DNA from: Candidatus Defluviibacillus avedoerensis
Lineage (GTDB): Bacteria > Pseudomonadota > Gammaproteobacteria > Burkholderiales > Burkholderiaceae_C
Direction of reading: 5' to 3'
Assembly (NCBI GenBank): GCA_016703665.1
Contig: JADJBS010000008.1
Span: 219,005 to 283,004 of the forward strand
DNA length: 64,000 bases
In this document: positions 42,085 through 51,012 of the stretch, piece by piece
Position numbering within the stretch: position 1 is the stretch's first letter
Layout of the letters: every line of letters starts with the position of its first letter
Made by a program: the position numbers and the translations under genes
The notes under the pieces: generated by a model
The model's input: the letters and a program-made list of their open reading frames with translations, nothing else
What the model was told of the DNA's origin: nothing
Database searches by the model: none

Positions 42085-42564
42085 GTGGCATCTCCCCCGG
42101 CCCTGACGCTCAAAGGTCGCGCTCTGCGAGCCTTGGCTTCGCGTGAATACACCCGGGCAGAGATCACGGCCAAACTCAAAGCTTTCGGGGAAGAGCCAGG
42201 GCAACTCGACAAGATCCTCGACGAGCTTCAGGCCAAAGACTTTATCAATGACCAACGCGCGGCAGATTCACTGATTCACCGCCGGGCTGGTCGCTTGGGG
42301 ACAAGCCGCGTTCTGCATGAATTGCGTGCCAAGGGGGTTGATGCCGCAACAGTGAGCCAAGCGGCCAGTCAGCTTAAAGCGACAGATTTGGCGCGTGCGA
42401 CAGAAGTCTGGCGAAAGAAATTTGGCGAGTCAGCGACTGACGCGAGCCAGCGCGTCAAACAGATGCGATTCCTGGCCGGGCGTGGATTTGCGCCAGAGGT
42501 GATCCGGCGCGTGGTGTCTGGATCGGATGATTGCGATGAATCGTATGGCGACCAATGCCTATAG
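42085..42564 (+). CDS. recX: Regulatory protein RecX
   Basis: The 159-residue protein starts at a GTG. It has the tandem three-helix repeats of RecX (RALRALASREYTRAEITAKL; DELQAKDFINDQRAADSLIHRR; MRFLAGRGFAPEVIRRVV). RecX caps RecA filaments and limits recombination. It is in the recA operon and converges on argC. Confidence 0.92.
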   Translation: MASPPALTLKGRALRALASREYTRAEITAKLKAFGEEPGQLDKILDELQAKDFINDQRAADSLIHRRAGRLGTSRVLHELRAKGVDAATVSQAASQLKATDLARATEVWRKKFGESATDASQRVKQMRFLAGRGFAPEVIRRVVSGSDDCDESYGDQCL

Positions 42565-42583
42565 GGGGCACGCAATTCGCAGC

Positions 42584-43492
42584 TCAAATACCCAGCATCA
42601 ACTTCAGGTTTTGAACGGCCGCACCGCTGGCGCCTTTGCCCAAGTTGTCCAGACGGGCAATCAGGACCGCTTGCTTGTGTTCGTCATTGCCGAACACGTG
42701 GATTTCGAGGCTGTTGGTGTCATTGAGGGCAGTTGCATCCAGCTTGCCGTCGCTTGAGGCCGACTGCACGGTCACCCATTCGCTGCCTGCATAGTGCTTG
42801 GCATAGATCGCATTCAAATCGGCAAGGCTTGGTTTGCTTGGCAAGGCGTCCAGATGCAAAGGTAGTTGTACCAACATGCCCTGTTTGAAGTTGCCAACCG
42901 ACGGTATGAAGATGGGGCGACGACTGACACCACCATGAAGCATGATTTCTGGCACATGCTTATGGGTAAGCCCCAGCGCATAGGCCTCGTGCAGAGGGGC
43001 TGTGCCAGCCTCATAAGCCTCAATCATCGTGCGGCCACCGCCGGAAAATCCGCTGACCGAAGGTAATGCAAGAGGAAAATCGGCAGGCAAGGCGCCAGCA
43101 TCTATCAGCGGGCGCAAAAGAGCAATTGCCCCAGTGGCATAGCAGCCGGGATTGGAGACGCGGTGGGCGCTTTTCACTGCCGCAGCATGGTGACTGCTTA
43201 ACTCGGGAAAGCCGTATACCCAACCCGGCGCTACGCGGTGGGCCGTAGACGCATCAATGATTTTGGGTTTCTTGGGCAATGTATCGATCATGGCGACCGA
43301 CTCGCGGGCTGCATCGTCATGCAGACACAGAATGACCATGTCTGCCTGCGCCATCAAGTCGCGCTTGGCCGTTGGGTCCTTGCGCAATTCCGGCGCGATG
43401 CTGAGCAACTGAATCGCGGGCATCTTTTCGAGCCGCTCCCGGATTTGCAGGCCAGTGGTGCCAGCCTCGCCGTCAATGAAAATTTTGGACAT
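42584..43492 (-). CDS. argC: N-acetyl-gamma-glutamyl-phosphate reductase, type 2
   Basis: The 302-residue product matches the shorter type 2 ArgC. It has an N-terminal NAD(P)-binding motif DGEAGTTGLQIRERL, an active-site cysteine in SNPGCYATGAI, and the closing HVFGNDEHKQAVLIARLDN segment. It reduces acetylglutamyl-5-phosphate to the semialdehyde in arginine synthesis. It is a single gene between recX and sucC, apart from other arg genes. Confidence 0.94.
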   Translation of the reverse strand: MSKIFIDGEAGTTGLQIRERLEKMPAIQLLSIAPELRKDPTAKRDLMAQADMVILCLHDDAARESVAMIDTLPKKPKIIDASTAHRVAPGWVYGFPELSSHHAAAVKSAHRVSNPGCYATGAIALLRPLIDAGALPADFPLALPSVSGFSGGGRTMIEAYEAGTAPLHEAYALGLTHKHVPEIMLHGGVSRRPIFIPSVGNFKQGMLVQLPLHLDALPSKPSLADLNAIYAKHYAGSEWVTVQSASSDGKLDATALNDTNSLEIHVFGNDEHKQAVLIARLDNLGKGASGAAVQNLKLMLGI

Positions 43493-43675
43493 TTTTGGGT
43501 TTTGCCTCGGGTTCAGGCTCGTACGCCTGTAAGGTAAATCTAAGTTTGGTGCGTTGCAGCATGATACATTTCAAGGCTGCGACTGTCATGGGCGATGCGC
43601 GCTGGCGTGTGGTAAATCTGCACGGTGGAATCGTTATCGGCCAATCCACTGTTCCTCACTCCCAAGAGAGACTTC

Positions 43676-44839
43676 ATGAAGATTCACGAGTACCAAGGCA
43701 AGGAAATCTTGCGCAACTTTGGTGTACCAGTGCCACGTGGTATCCCCGCGTTCACGGTGCAAGAGGCGGTGGAAGCCGCGCAGAAGCTGGGCGGCCCTGT
43801 GTGGGTGGTCAAGGCGCAGATTCACGCAGGTGGTCGCGGTAAGGGCGGCGGCGTGAAAGTGGCCAAGAGCATTGACGATGTCAAGCGTCTGGCGGGCGAT
43901 ATTCTGGGTATGCAGTTGAAGACGCACCAGACTGGCCCCGAAGGCCAAAAGGTTCGGCGTCTGTACATTGAAGACGGTGCTGACATTCAAAAAGAGTATT
44001 ACGTTTCCATCGTGACCGACCGCGCTACCCAGAAGCTGGCTTTCATCGCGTCCAGCGAAGGCGGCATGGACATCGAGGAGGTCGCGCACTCCACACCTGA
44101 AAAGATTGTCACGGAGTTCATTGATCCCTTGACCGGTCTGGGTGACGCACAAGCCAAGAAGATTGCTGATGCGATCGGCATGCCTGCAGGCTCAACCGCC
44201 CAAGCTGTCGACATCTTCCAGAAGCTCTACAAGTGCTACATGGATACAGACGCCTCTCTGGTTGAAATCAACCCGCTGAACCGTGACGGCAAAGGTAATG
44301 TGATTGCGCTTGATGCCAAGTTCAACTTTGACTCCAACGCGTTGTTCCGTCACCCAGAAATCGTGGCCTACCGCGATCTGGACGAAGAAGACGCTGCCGA
44401 AGTCGAAGCCAGCAAGTTTGACCTGGCCTACATCAGCCTGGATGGTGACATCGGCTGCTTGGTGAACGGCGCCGGTCTGGCCATGGCCACCATGGACACC
44501 ATCAAGCTGTTTGGCGCGGAACCCGCCAACTTCCTGGATGTGGGCGGCGGTGCCACTCCTGAGAAGGTCACCGAAGCCTTCAAAATCATGCTGAAGAACC
44601 CCAAGGTCAAGGCCATATTGGTCAACATCTTCGGTGGCATCATGAAGTGCGACACCATCGCCACAGGCGTGATCACGGCTTGCAAGGCCACCAACCTGAA
44701 CGTACCTTTGGTTGTGCGCATGAAGGGCACAAATGAAGAGCTGGGTAAGAAGATGCTGGCCGACAGCGGTTTGCCAATCATCTCGGTGGACACCATGGCA
44801 GAAGCCGCACAAGCGGCTGTTAAAGCGGTGAAAGGTTAA
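43676..44839 (+). CDS. sucC: Succinyl-CoA synthetase beta subunit
   Basis: The 387-residue product starts at the ATG at 43676 (MKIHEYQGKEIL), preceded by AGAGAG. An ATP-grasp domain (WVVKAQIHAGGRGKGGGVKVA) and a C-terminal CoA-ligase domain (GGGATPEKVTEAF; NIFGGIMKCDTIA) are present. With SucD it interconverts succinyl-CoA and succinate in the TCA cycle. sucD follows after 5 bp. Confidence 0.96.
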   Translation: MKIHEYQGKEILRNFGVPVPRGIPAFTVQEAVEAAQKLGGPVWVVKAQIHAGGRGKGGGVKVAKSIDDVKRLAGDILGMQLKTHQTGPEGQKVRRLYIEDGADIQKEYYVSIVTDRATQKLAFIASSEGGMDIEEVAHSTPEKIVTEFIDPLTGLGDAQAKKIADAIGMPAGSTAQAVDIFQKLYKCYMDTDASLVEINPLNRDGKGNVIALDAKFNFDSNALFRHPEIVAYRDLDEEDAAEVEASKFDLAYISLDGDIGCLVNGAGLAMATMDTIKLFGAEPANFLDVGGGATPEKVTEAFKIMLKNPKVKAILVNIFGGIMKCDTIATGVITACKATNLNVPLVVRMKGTNEELGKKMLADSGLPIISVDTMAEAAQAAVKAVKG

Positions 44840-44844
44840 GCAAA

Positions 44845-45738
44845 ATGTCGATCTATATTAACAAAGACACCAAGGTCATCACCCAGGGTATCACCGGCAA
44901 GACCGGTCAATTCCACACCGAAAAGTGCCAGGAATACGCAAACGGCAAGAACTGCTTTGTCGCTGGCGTGAACCCCAAAAAGGCCGGCGAGAAGATTTTC
45001 AACATTCCAATCTACGCATCGGTTAAAGAAGCGGCTTCTGAAACCGGCGCAACGGTGTCCGTCATCTATGTGCCACCTGCAGGCGCTGCTGCTGCGATCT
45101 GGGAAGCGGTTGAAGCCGACCTGGACTTGGCCATCTGCATCACCGAAGGCATTCCTGTCCGCGACATGCTCGAAGTGCGTAACCGCATGAAGGCCAAGGA
45201 AGCAGCTGGCGGCAAGAAGACCTTGCTGCTTGGCCCAAACTGCCCAGGTCTCATCACCCCTGATGAAATCAAGATCGGCATCATGCCTGGTCACATCCAC
45301 CGCAAGGGTCGTATCGGCGTGGTTTCCCGCTCTGGTACCCTGACCTATGAAGCGGTGGCGCAACTCACTGAAATCGGTCTTGGCCAGTCCAGCGCTGTGG
45401 GCATTGGTGGTGACCCGATCAACGGTCTGAAGCACATCGATGTGATGCGTGCTTTCAATGACGATCCTGATACCGACGCCGTCATCATGATCGGTGAAAT
45501 TGGTGGACCCGACGAAGCCGAAGCCGCTCGCTGGTGCAAAGCTAACATGAAGAAGCCCATTGTTGGCTTCATCGCTGGCGTGACTGCCCCTCCCGGCAAG
45601 CGCATGGGCCACGCTGGTGCGTTGATCTCTGGCGGCGCCGACACAGCAGATGCCAAGCTTGCGATCATGGAAGAATGCGGTTTCAAAGTGACCCGCAATC
45701 CGTCTGAAATGGCCAAGCTGCTGAGGGCCATGCTGTAA
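44845..45738 (+). CDS. sucD: Succinyl-CoA synthetase alpha subunit
   Basis: The 297-residue product has an N-terminal CoA-binding Rossmann domain (TQGITGKTGQFHT) and the phosphohistidine loop GKRMGHAGALISGG with the active-site His. GPNCPGLITPDE and IGGDPINGLKHIDV are also conserved. It follows sucC in one operon and ends before a strong hairpin. Confidence 0.96.
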   Translation: MSIYINKDTKVITQGITGKTGQFHTEKCQEYANGKNCFVAGVNPKKAGEKIFNIPIYASVKEAASETGATVSVIYVPPAGAAAAIWEAVEADLDLAICITEGIPVRDMLEVRNRMKAKEAAGGKKTLLLGPNCPGLITPDEIKIGIMPGHIHRKGRIGVVSRSGTLTYEAVAQLTEIGLGQSSAVGIGGDPINGLKHIDVMRAFNDDPDTDAVIMIGEIGGPDEAEAARWCKANMKKPIVGFIAGVTAPPGKRMGHAGALISGGADTADAKLAIMEECGFKVTRNPSEMAKLLRAML

Positions 45739-45767
45739 GCCTAAAAGCTTCTAAGCATTTCTACGCA

Positions 45768-45791
45768 AACGGGGCGCACAGGCGCCCCGTT
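45768..45791 (+). terminator. Hairpin after sucD
   Basis: AACGGGGCGC and GCGCCCCGTT form a perfect 10-bp stem with loop ACAG, 30 bp after the sucD stop. The T-tract after it is poor (TACACTTT), so it may be a weak terminator or an mRNA 3'-end stabiliser. Confidence 0.6.
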
Positions 45792-45898
45792 ACACTTTGG
45801 GCGCCCGGTGCAGACTGTGCATCGTTGTCATTTATTTGCGTTTAGAGTTATTCCGGCATATTGAACGGACCTCTCTCGCTACAAATATAGGAGCAAAC

Positions 45899-46588
45899 AT
45901 GGAAATGCTATCGACCCCCGAGTTCTGGGTGGGCCTGATGAAAATCATCTGGATCAACATCATCCTGTCGGGTGACAACGCGGTGGTGATTGCCCTGGCT
46001 GCGCGTTCTTTCCCACCCGAACAACAGAAGAAGGCCGTCTTTTTTGGCTCTGCTGCTGCCGTGGTGTTGCGTATTATCTTGACGGTGGTTGCTGTCAAGC
46101 TATTAGCGCTGCCTTACCTGCAATTGATTGGTGGCGTGCTCCTGCTTTACATTGGCGTGCAGTTACTGTCTGAGGACGAAGGGGGTGAAGGTGAAGCCAA
46201 GGAGACGGGCAGCATGGCTGCAGCGATTCGCACCATTTTGATCGCTGATTTGGTGATGAGTCTGGATAACGTCATTGCCGTCGCAGCCGCTGCCAAGGGT
46301 TCGACCACCCTCCTGGTCATTGGCTTGGCGATCAGCATTCCGCTTGTGATTTTTGGCAGTACGCTGATGATTAAGCTGATGTCACGCTTCCCGATCATTG
46401 TCACACTGGGGGCGGCCCTGATTGGGTGGGTCGGTGGCGAAACCATGGTATCCGATGTGTCCTTGAAAGAAATGGTGGCTGCCAGTCCCTGGATGCACTA
46501 TGCCGCCGCCGCTGCAGGCGCGGCCTTTGTGGTGGGCGTTGGCAAATTGCTGCAAAAGCGACACAACGAAAGTGCAGCAGCCTCGTGA
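45899..46588 (+). CDS. TerC-family integral membrane protein (metal exporter), copy 1
   Basis: The 229-residue protein has about seven membrane segments. Acidic intramembrane motifs characteristic of TerC are present: IILSGDNAVVIALAARS and DLVMSLDNVIAVAAAAKG. The ATG at 45899 has AGGAG just upstream. Relatives in Bacillus (MeeF/MeeY) export manganese to the secretion machinery, so a role in metal export or metalation is likely. A second TerC gene lies at 62534-63253. It ends before a good terminator. Confidence 0.88.
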   Translation: MEMLSTPEFWVGLMKIIWINIILSGDNAVVIALAARSFPPEQQKKAVFFGSAAAVVLRIILTVVAVKLLALPYLQLIGGVLLLYIGVQLLSEDEGGEGEAKETGSMAAAIRTILIADLVMSLDNVIAVAAAAKGSTTLLVIGLAISIPLVIFGSTLMIKLMSRFPIIVTLGAALIGWVGGETMVSDVSLKEMVAASPWMHYAAAAAGAAFVVGVGKLLQKRHNESAAAS

Positions 46589-46592
46589 CTTG

Positions 46593-46625
46593 AAAAGGCC
46601 AGGCCCCGTCGGGGTTGGCCTTTTT
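46593..46625 (+). terminator. Intrinsic terminator after terC copy 1
   Basis: AAAAGGCC pairs with GGCCTTTT, with an inner CCCC/GGGG stem around GTC and a single bulge, ending in TTTTT. It starts 4 bp after the stop codon. Confidence 0.85.
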
Positions 46626-46787
46626 CGTCAGCATGCTGGCCAAGATGAAGCGGTACTCGACGCCCTTTAACAAAAAAAGAGACGTGATAAATTACCATTC
46701 GATTAGGTAGCCCCACTGCTGGCGTTACCCCGTATAGTTAAGCCCTCTTGAAGCCCGTGAACAACCGCGAAATTTGAAAGAGGAACA

Positions 46788-49475
46788 GTGAGTTCGACAA
46801 CTGCGAACAATAAGAGCAAATTCTGGCGTACTGACTGGTTTGTCGGTGCCCTGATCGTGTTTGCTGTGCTGGTGCTGCACCAGATCAGCGACCTGACTGG
46901 TGGCCTGGAGCGGCGCTTCTATGACTTTGCCAGCACCAGTAACGGCCGTCAGCCATCAGATCGCATTGCCGTGATTGCCATTGATGACCAGAGCATCGCC
47001 AACATTGGTCGCTGGCCATGGCCGAGGGATGTTCAGGCTCAGATGATCGATCTGTTGGCCGCAGCGAAAGTCAAGGTAATAGCCAATACGGTTTTTTACT
47101 TTGAACCACAGAGTGATCGAGGTTTGGGATTTGTTCGCAGAATCAAGGAAAGCTTGGCTGCGTCAGCGGGTGATACCCCTACCGCAGCTAACGAAGCGAT
47201 TTTCAAAATCATCGATGAAGCTGAGCAAAAACTGGATACAGATGCAATCCTTGCCAATAGTATTGCCAGGGCGGGAAATGTTCTGATTGGCAGCAATTTC
47301 AAGTTGGAGGAACCGCTGGGGCGTGCTGACATTGAGATGCCCGCCTTTGCGTTGAAGAGCACTGTTGATGACCAGGGAGGTTTTTCCTGGCCTGCCTCGA
47401 AAGCCCAGTTTCCGATGGACGCCATTGGACACGCAGCCGCTGGCATGGGGCACATGAACCAAATCAATGATGTGGATGGCGCTCTTCGGGTCGAGCCGAT
47501 GCTGGTGAACTATTTTGGCAAGGATGTGCCGTCTATGGCACTGATTGCGGCCATGAAGAGCCTCAACCTGGACACCAAGGACATTAGGCTAAATCCTGGT
47601 GATTCCGTGCAACTTGGCAAACTCAGAATCCGGACTGACGAGCGGGCCTTGATGAGGCCCCAGTTTTACAGCGCCAAAGAGGGTAAGTCCGCTTTTGCGG
47701 TGGATTCATTTTTTGATGTCTTGAACGGCAAGATTCCGGCATCCAAATACGCGGACAAGATTGTGGTGATTGGTGCCACGGCCGCCGGGGTCGGGGTGCA
47801 GTTCCCTGTGCCAGGGCATTCGGCCTTGACGCCAGTTGAAACGATTGCACACATCATATCCAGCATACTCAGCGAGCATTTCATTGCCGAGCCATCCTGG
47901 GGTGCATACGTTTCGTTGGTCGCCTATTTGGTAGTTGCAGCCTACCTGATTGCTGGGTTGCCGCGGTTGTCTGCAGGGACAGCAGCCATTGCCACTGCAA
48001 CCCTGCTCGCGATATTGCTTGGAACAGAATTTGGCCTGCTGGCCGGATCGTCCATCTGGATTAAGTTGGTGTTGCCAGCTGCTTTGCTGGTGTTTGGGCA
48101 TTTGGGATTGACCACTAAGCGCTTCTTGATGGCAGAAGCAGGCAAGCTTAAGTCTGATGAAGAGTCGGCAGAAACTAACCGAATGATGGGCCTAGCCTAC
48201 CAAGGACAGGGGCAACTGGATATGGCCTTTGACCGTTTCCGCCGCGCGCCATTGAGTGATGCGCTGATGGAAAATTTGAACAATCTGGCGCTGGATTTTG
48301 AGCGCAAGCGTCAGTTCAACAAAGCACAAGCCGTGTACGAGCACATGGCGCAGTGGAATCAGAATTACAAAGACCTGAAAACCAAAATCACGCGGGTCAA
48401 GAACCTCTCCGAGACTGTGATGTTGGGAGGCTCCAGCACAGGCAATGCTTCTTTGCTGCTAGACGGTGGCGCGGTCGAAAAACCCATGCTGGGCCGCTAC
48501 CAGGTCGAAAAAGAGCTCGGCAAAGGTGCCATGGGTGTCGTCTATCTTGGCAAAGATCCCAAAATTGGCAGGGTTGTGGCGATCAAGACGATGGCACTTG
48601 GGCAGGAATTCGAAGGAGACGCTCTGGATGATGCCCGTGAGCGTTTTTTCCGTGAGGCGGAGACGGCAGGTCGTCTGCAGCACCAGAATATTGTGACCAT
48701 CTTTGACGCTGGTGAAGAACATGACTTGGCTTACATTGCCATGGAGTTCCTCAAGGGGCGTGACTTGGTCAACTGCTGCAAAGATGGCAGCTTGCTGCCC
48801 GTCCCGCAAGTGCTTTCCATTGTCGCCCGCGTCGCCGATGCACTTGCCTATGCACACAAACAAAACGTGGTGCATCGCGACATCAAACCTGCCAACATCA
48901 TGTACGAGCCTGAAACAGACACCGTCAAGGTGACTGACTTCGGCATTGCCCGTATCACTGATTCCAGCAAGACCAAGACCGTGCTAGTTCTGGGGACACC
49001 CAGTTTCATGTCGCCGGAGCAGATCGCGGGCAAAAGGGTGGACGGGCGCTCAGACCTTTATTCCTTGGGCGTCATGCTGTTTCAGATGCTGACGGGTGTT
49101 TTACCTTTCCGGGGTGACTCCATGGCAGAGTTGATGTACAAAATTGCCAATGAGGCTGAACCTGATATCCGGTTTATACGGCCAGAATTACCAGGACGTT
49201 TGACCGGTATCCTGGCGACTGCGCTTCACAAGCAGGTTGAAAGCCGTTATCAGACTGGGGATCAACTGGCCAGCGATCTTCGCTCGCTTGGTGTAGAGTC
49301 AATGCTTCAGCCTGGGCAAGCCCAGGTAGCCTTACCACCTGATTTAAAGAGTGAGTCTGCTGTCAATTTTGCTTCTACCACTGCCATTCCCGTTCAAGAC
49401 ACCCCGTCTGAAGGTGAACGTACCGTTGTGATGCCCAGACAGGACACCACGCCCGATGAGGCACCACGCAACTGA
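46788..49475 (+). CDS. CHASE2-domain transmembrane Ser/Thr protein kinase
   Basis: The 895-residue protein starts at a GTG with AGGAAC before it. Order: one N-terminal membrane helix (about 17-33), an extracytoplasmic CHASE2 sensor (about 40-360), three membrane helices (about 375-450), a TPR-like stretch (about 465-540) and a Hanks-type kinase (about 570-835). Catalytic elements are complete: glycine loop from Gly578 (GKGAMG), Lys600 in VAIK, His696-Arg-Asp698, and Asp717 in DFG. It should phosphorylate Ser/Thr in response to an external signal. A PP2C phosphatase gene follows in 10 bp and an FHA gene after that. Confidence 0.92.
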   Translation: MSSTTANNKSKFWRTDWFVGALIVFAVLVLHQISDLTGGLERRFYDFASTSNGRQPSDRIAVIAIDDQSIANIGRWPWPRDVQAQMIDLLAAAKVKVIANTVFYFEPQSDRGLGFVRRIKESLAASAGDTPTAANEAIFKIIDEAEQKLDTDAILANSIARAGNVLIGSNFKLEEPLGRADIEMPAFALKSTVDDQGGFSWPASKAQFPMDAIGHAAAGMGHMNQINDVDGALRVEPMLVNYFGKDVPSMALIAAMKSLNLDTKDIRLNPGDSVQLGKLRIRTDERALMRPQFYSAKEGKSAFAVDSFFDVLNGKIPASKYADKIVVIGATAAGVGVQFPVPGHSALTPVETIAHIISSILSEHFIAEPSWGAYVSLVAYLVVAAYLIAGLPRLSAGTAAIATATLLAILLGTEFGLLAGSSIWIKLVLPAALLVFGHLGLTTKRFLMAEAGKLKSDEESAETNRMMGLAYQGQGQLDMAFDRFRRAPLSDALMENLNNLALDFERKRQFNKAQAVYEHMAQWNQNYKDLKTKITRVKNLSETVMLGGSSTGNASLLLDGGAVEKPMLGRYQVEKELGKGAMGVVYLGKDPKIGRVVAIKTMALGQEFEGDALDDARERFFREAETAGRLQHQNIVTIFDAGEEHDLAYIAMEFLKGRDLVNCCKDGSLLPVPQVLSIVARVADALAYAHKQNVVHRDIKPANIMYEPETDTVKVTDFGIARITDSSKTKTVLVLGTPSFMSPEQIAGKRVDGRSDLYSLGVMLFQMLTGVLPFRGDSMAELMYKIANEAEPDIRFIRPELPGRLTGILATALHKQVESRYQTGDQLASDLRSLGVESMLQPGQAQVALPPDLKSESAVNFASTTAIPVQDTPSEGERTVVMPRQDTTPDEAPRN

Positions 49476-49484
49476 CTTTCCGCG

Positions 49485-50294
49485 ATGCAAGAACCTGATC
49501 CGACAATGATTCTTTACGAGTTCAGCGCGCTGAGTGATCCAGGGCTGCTACGGGACAATAACGAGGATGCCGTTACCTTTGACGCGGAAACTCGCTTGGC
49601 AGTATTGGCTGATGGCATGGGGGGATATAACGCGGGCGAGATAGCCTCCAATATGACCACCACGTTCATCAAGACCGAGCTGGTCCGCTGGTTATCTGAA
49701 GTGGGCAAACGTGCAGGAGCCAAAGAAGTCAAGCGCGCCATGGAAATTTGTGTGGACAACGCCAACCGAGCGGTGTTCAATTCTGCCAACACCAATCCTC
49801 AATACGCAGGCATGGGTACCACCCTGGTCCTGGCTGTCTTTCAGGAAACTCGCGTCATCGTAGGTCATGTGGGCGATTCACGCTGTTATCTTTTCAGAGG
49901 CGGGGAGCTTTACCAGATTACCCGCGATCATTCACTGCTTCAAGAGCAACTGGACGCTGGTTTGATTACTCCTGAAGAAGCTGCAGTGTCGCTTAACAAG
50001 AATTTGGTTACCCGGGCGTTGGGCGTTGAGGAGTCTGTTGCACTGGAGGCGCATGAGCATCCGCTAGAACCGAACGACCTCTACCTGATGTGTTCTGACG
50101 GGCTGACTGATATGGTGAGTGACAGTCAAATTGCCAAAATCCTTGCTTTGCAAGAGTCCCTTGATCTGAAGGCAGCCCGTTTGGTCGAGACGGCCAACGC
50201 CAACGGGGGGAGAGACAATATTTCGGTTTTGTTGGCCCAAACCTCCAGCAATGTCAAGCGACGTGGCCTGATGTCCAGATTGCTGGGAAAATGA
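49485..50294 (+). CDS. PP2C-type Ser/Thr protein phosphatase
   Basis: The 269-residue phosphatase has the PppA/Stp1 layout: GLLRDNNEDAV near the N-terminus, LADGMGGYNAGEIAS with metal-binding Asp and Gly, GHVGDSRCYLFRGG, and a C-terminal GGRDNISVLLA with metal Asp. It should reverse phosphorylation by the adjacent kinase. The start may be the ATG at 49485 or at 49506; neither has a strong ribosome site. Cytoplasmic. Confidence 0.92.
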   Translation: MQEPDPTMILYEFSALSDPGLLRDNNEDAVTFDAETRLAVLADGMGGYNAGEIASNMTTTFIKTELVRWLSEVGKRAGAKEVKRAMEICVDNANRAVFNSANTNPQYAGMGTTLVLAVFQETRVIVGHVGDSRCYLFRGGELYQITRDHSLLQEQLDAGLITPEEAAVSLNKNLVTRALGVEESVALEAHEHPLEPNDLYLMCSDGLTDMVSDSQIAKILALQESLDLKAARLVETANANGGRDNISVLLAQTSSNVKRRGLMSRLLGK

Positions 50295-50337
50295 TGAGAA
50301 TTCTCAATTTAATTGCACAAAGCGACAGGAGTAGACC

Positions 50338-50994
50338 ATGCCGAAAGTGATCGTATCGATCGACGGTGTTGTCATCAAGGAAGTTCAGCTCACGAAGGAC
50401 CGTACCACACTCGGGCGGCGGCCTTACAACGATGTGGTCATTGACAATCTGGCCGTCAGTGGGGAGCATGCCGTCCTGCAGATGATGGGAGGTGAGGTCT
50501 ACCTGGAGGATCTCAACAGTACCAATGGCAGCTACATCAATGGCAAAGCCATCAAGAAGCAGTTGTTGCAAAGTGAGGACGTGATCGAGATCGGGAAATA
50601 CCGGATCAAGTTCCAGAGCGATACCAGTTTTGGTTACGAGAAAACCATGGTCATCAAGCCGGGCGCAAAATCCCCGATGCCTGCTGCTGCACCTGTGCCT
50701 ATCGCGCCTGTGCATGGTGGTCTGGATGTGCCTGTTGCGGCGGCGATCAAAGTGCTATCAGGTGCCGCGACAGGACGTCAGGTTGACTTGGTTAAGGTTG
50801 TGACCACCATTGGAAAACCAGGTGTTGCCATCGCAGCGATCACCCGTCGCCCGAATGGCTTCGTGATTGCACATGTTGAGGGTACGTCCAAGCCAACTGT
50901 CAACGGCATTCCTGTGGATGTCGAACCTTCGCCTCTTCACAATGGGGACGTGATTGAATTGGCCGGGACACAAATGCAGTTTCTGCACAAGTAA
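50338..50994 (+). CDS. Tandem FHA-domain protein
   Basis: The 218-residue protein starts after AGGAG. FHA-1 (about 5-95) has the phosphothreonine-binding residues in LGRRPYNDVVI, VSGEHAVL and LNSTNGSYING. A proline/alanine linker (about 110-130) leads to a second, more diverged FHA-like domain (about 140-217, TVNGIPVDVEPSPLHNGDVIEL). It has no catalytic domain, so it is likely a phospho-dependent adaptor between the kinase and a target. Confidence 0.88.
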   Translation: MPKVIVSIDGVVIKEVQLTKDRTTLGRRPYNDVVIDNLAVSGEHAVLQMMGGEVYLEDLNSTNGSYINGKAIKKQLLQSEDVIEIGKYRIKFQSDTSFGYEKTMVIKPGAKSPMPAAAPVPIAPVHGGLDVPVAAAIKVLSGAATGRQVDLVKVVTTIGKPGVAIAAITRRPNGFVIAHVEGTSKPTVNGIPVDVEPSPLHNGDVIELAGTQMQFLHK

Positions 50995-51012
50995 ATCGGT
51001 CAGCGAGTTGCC

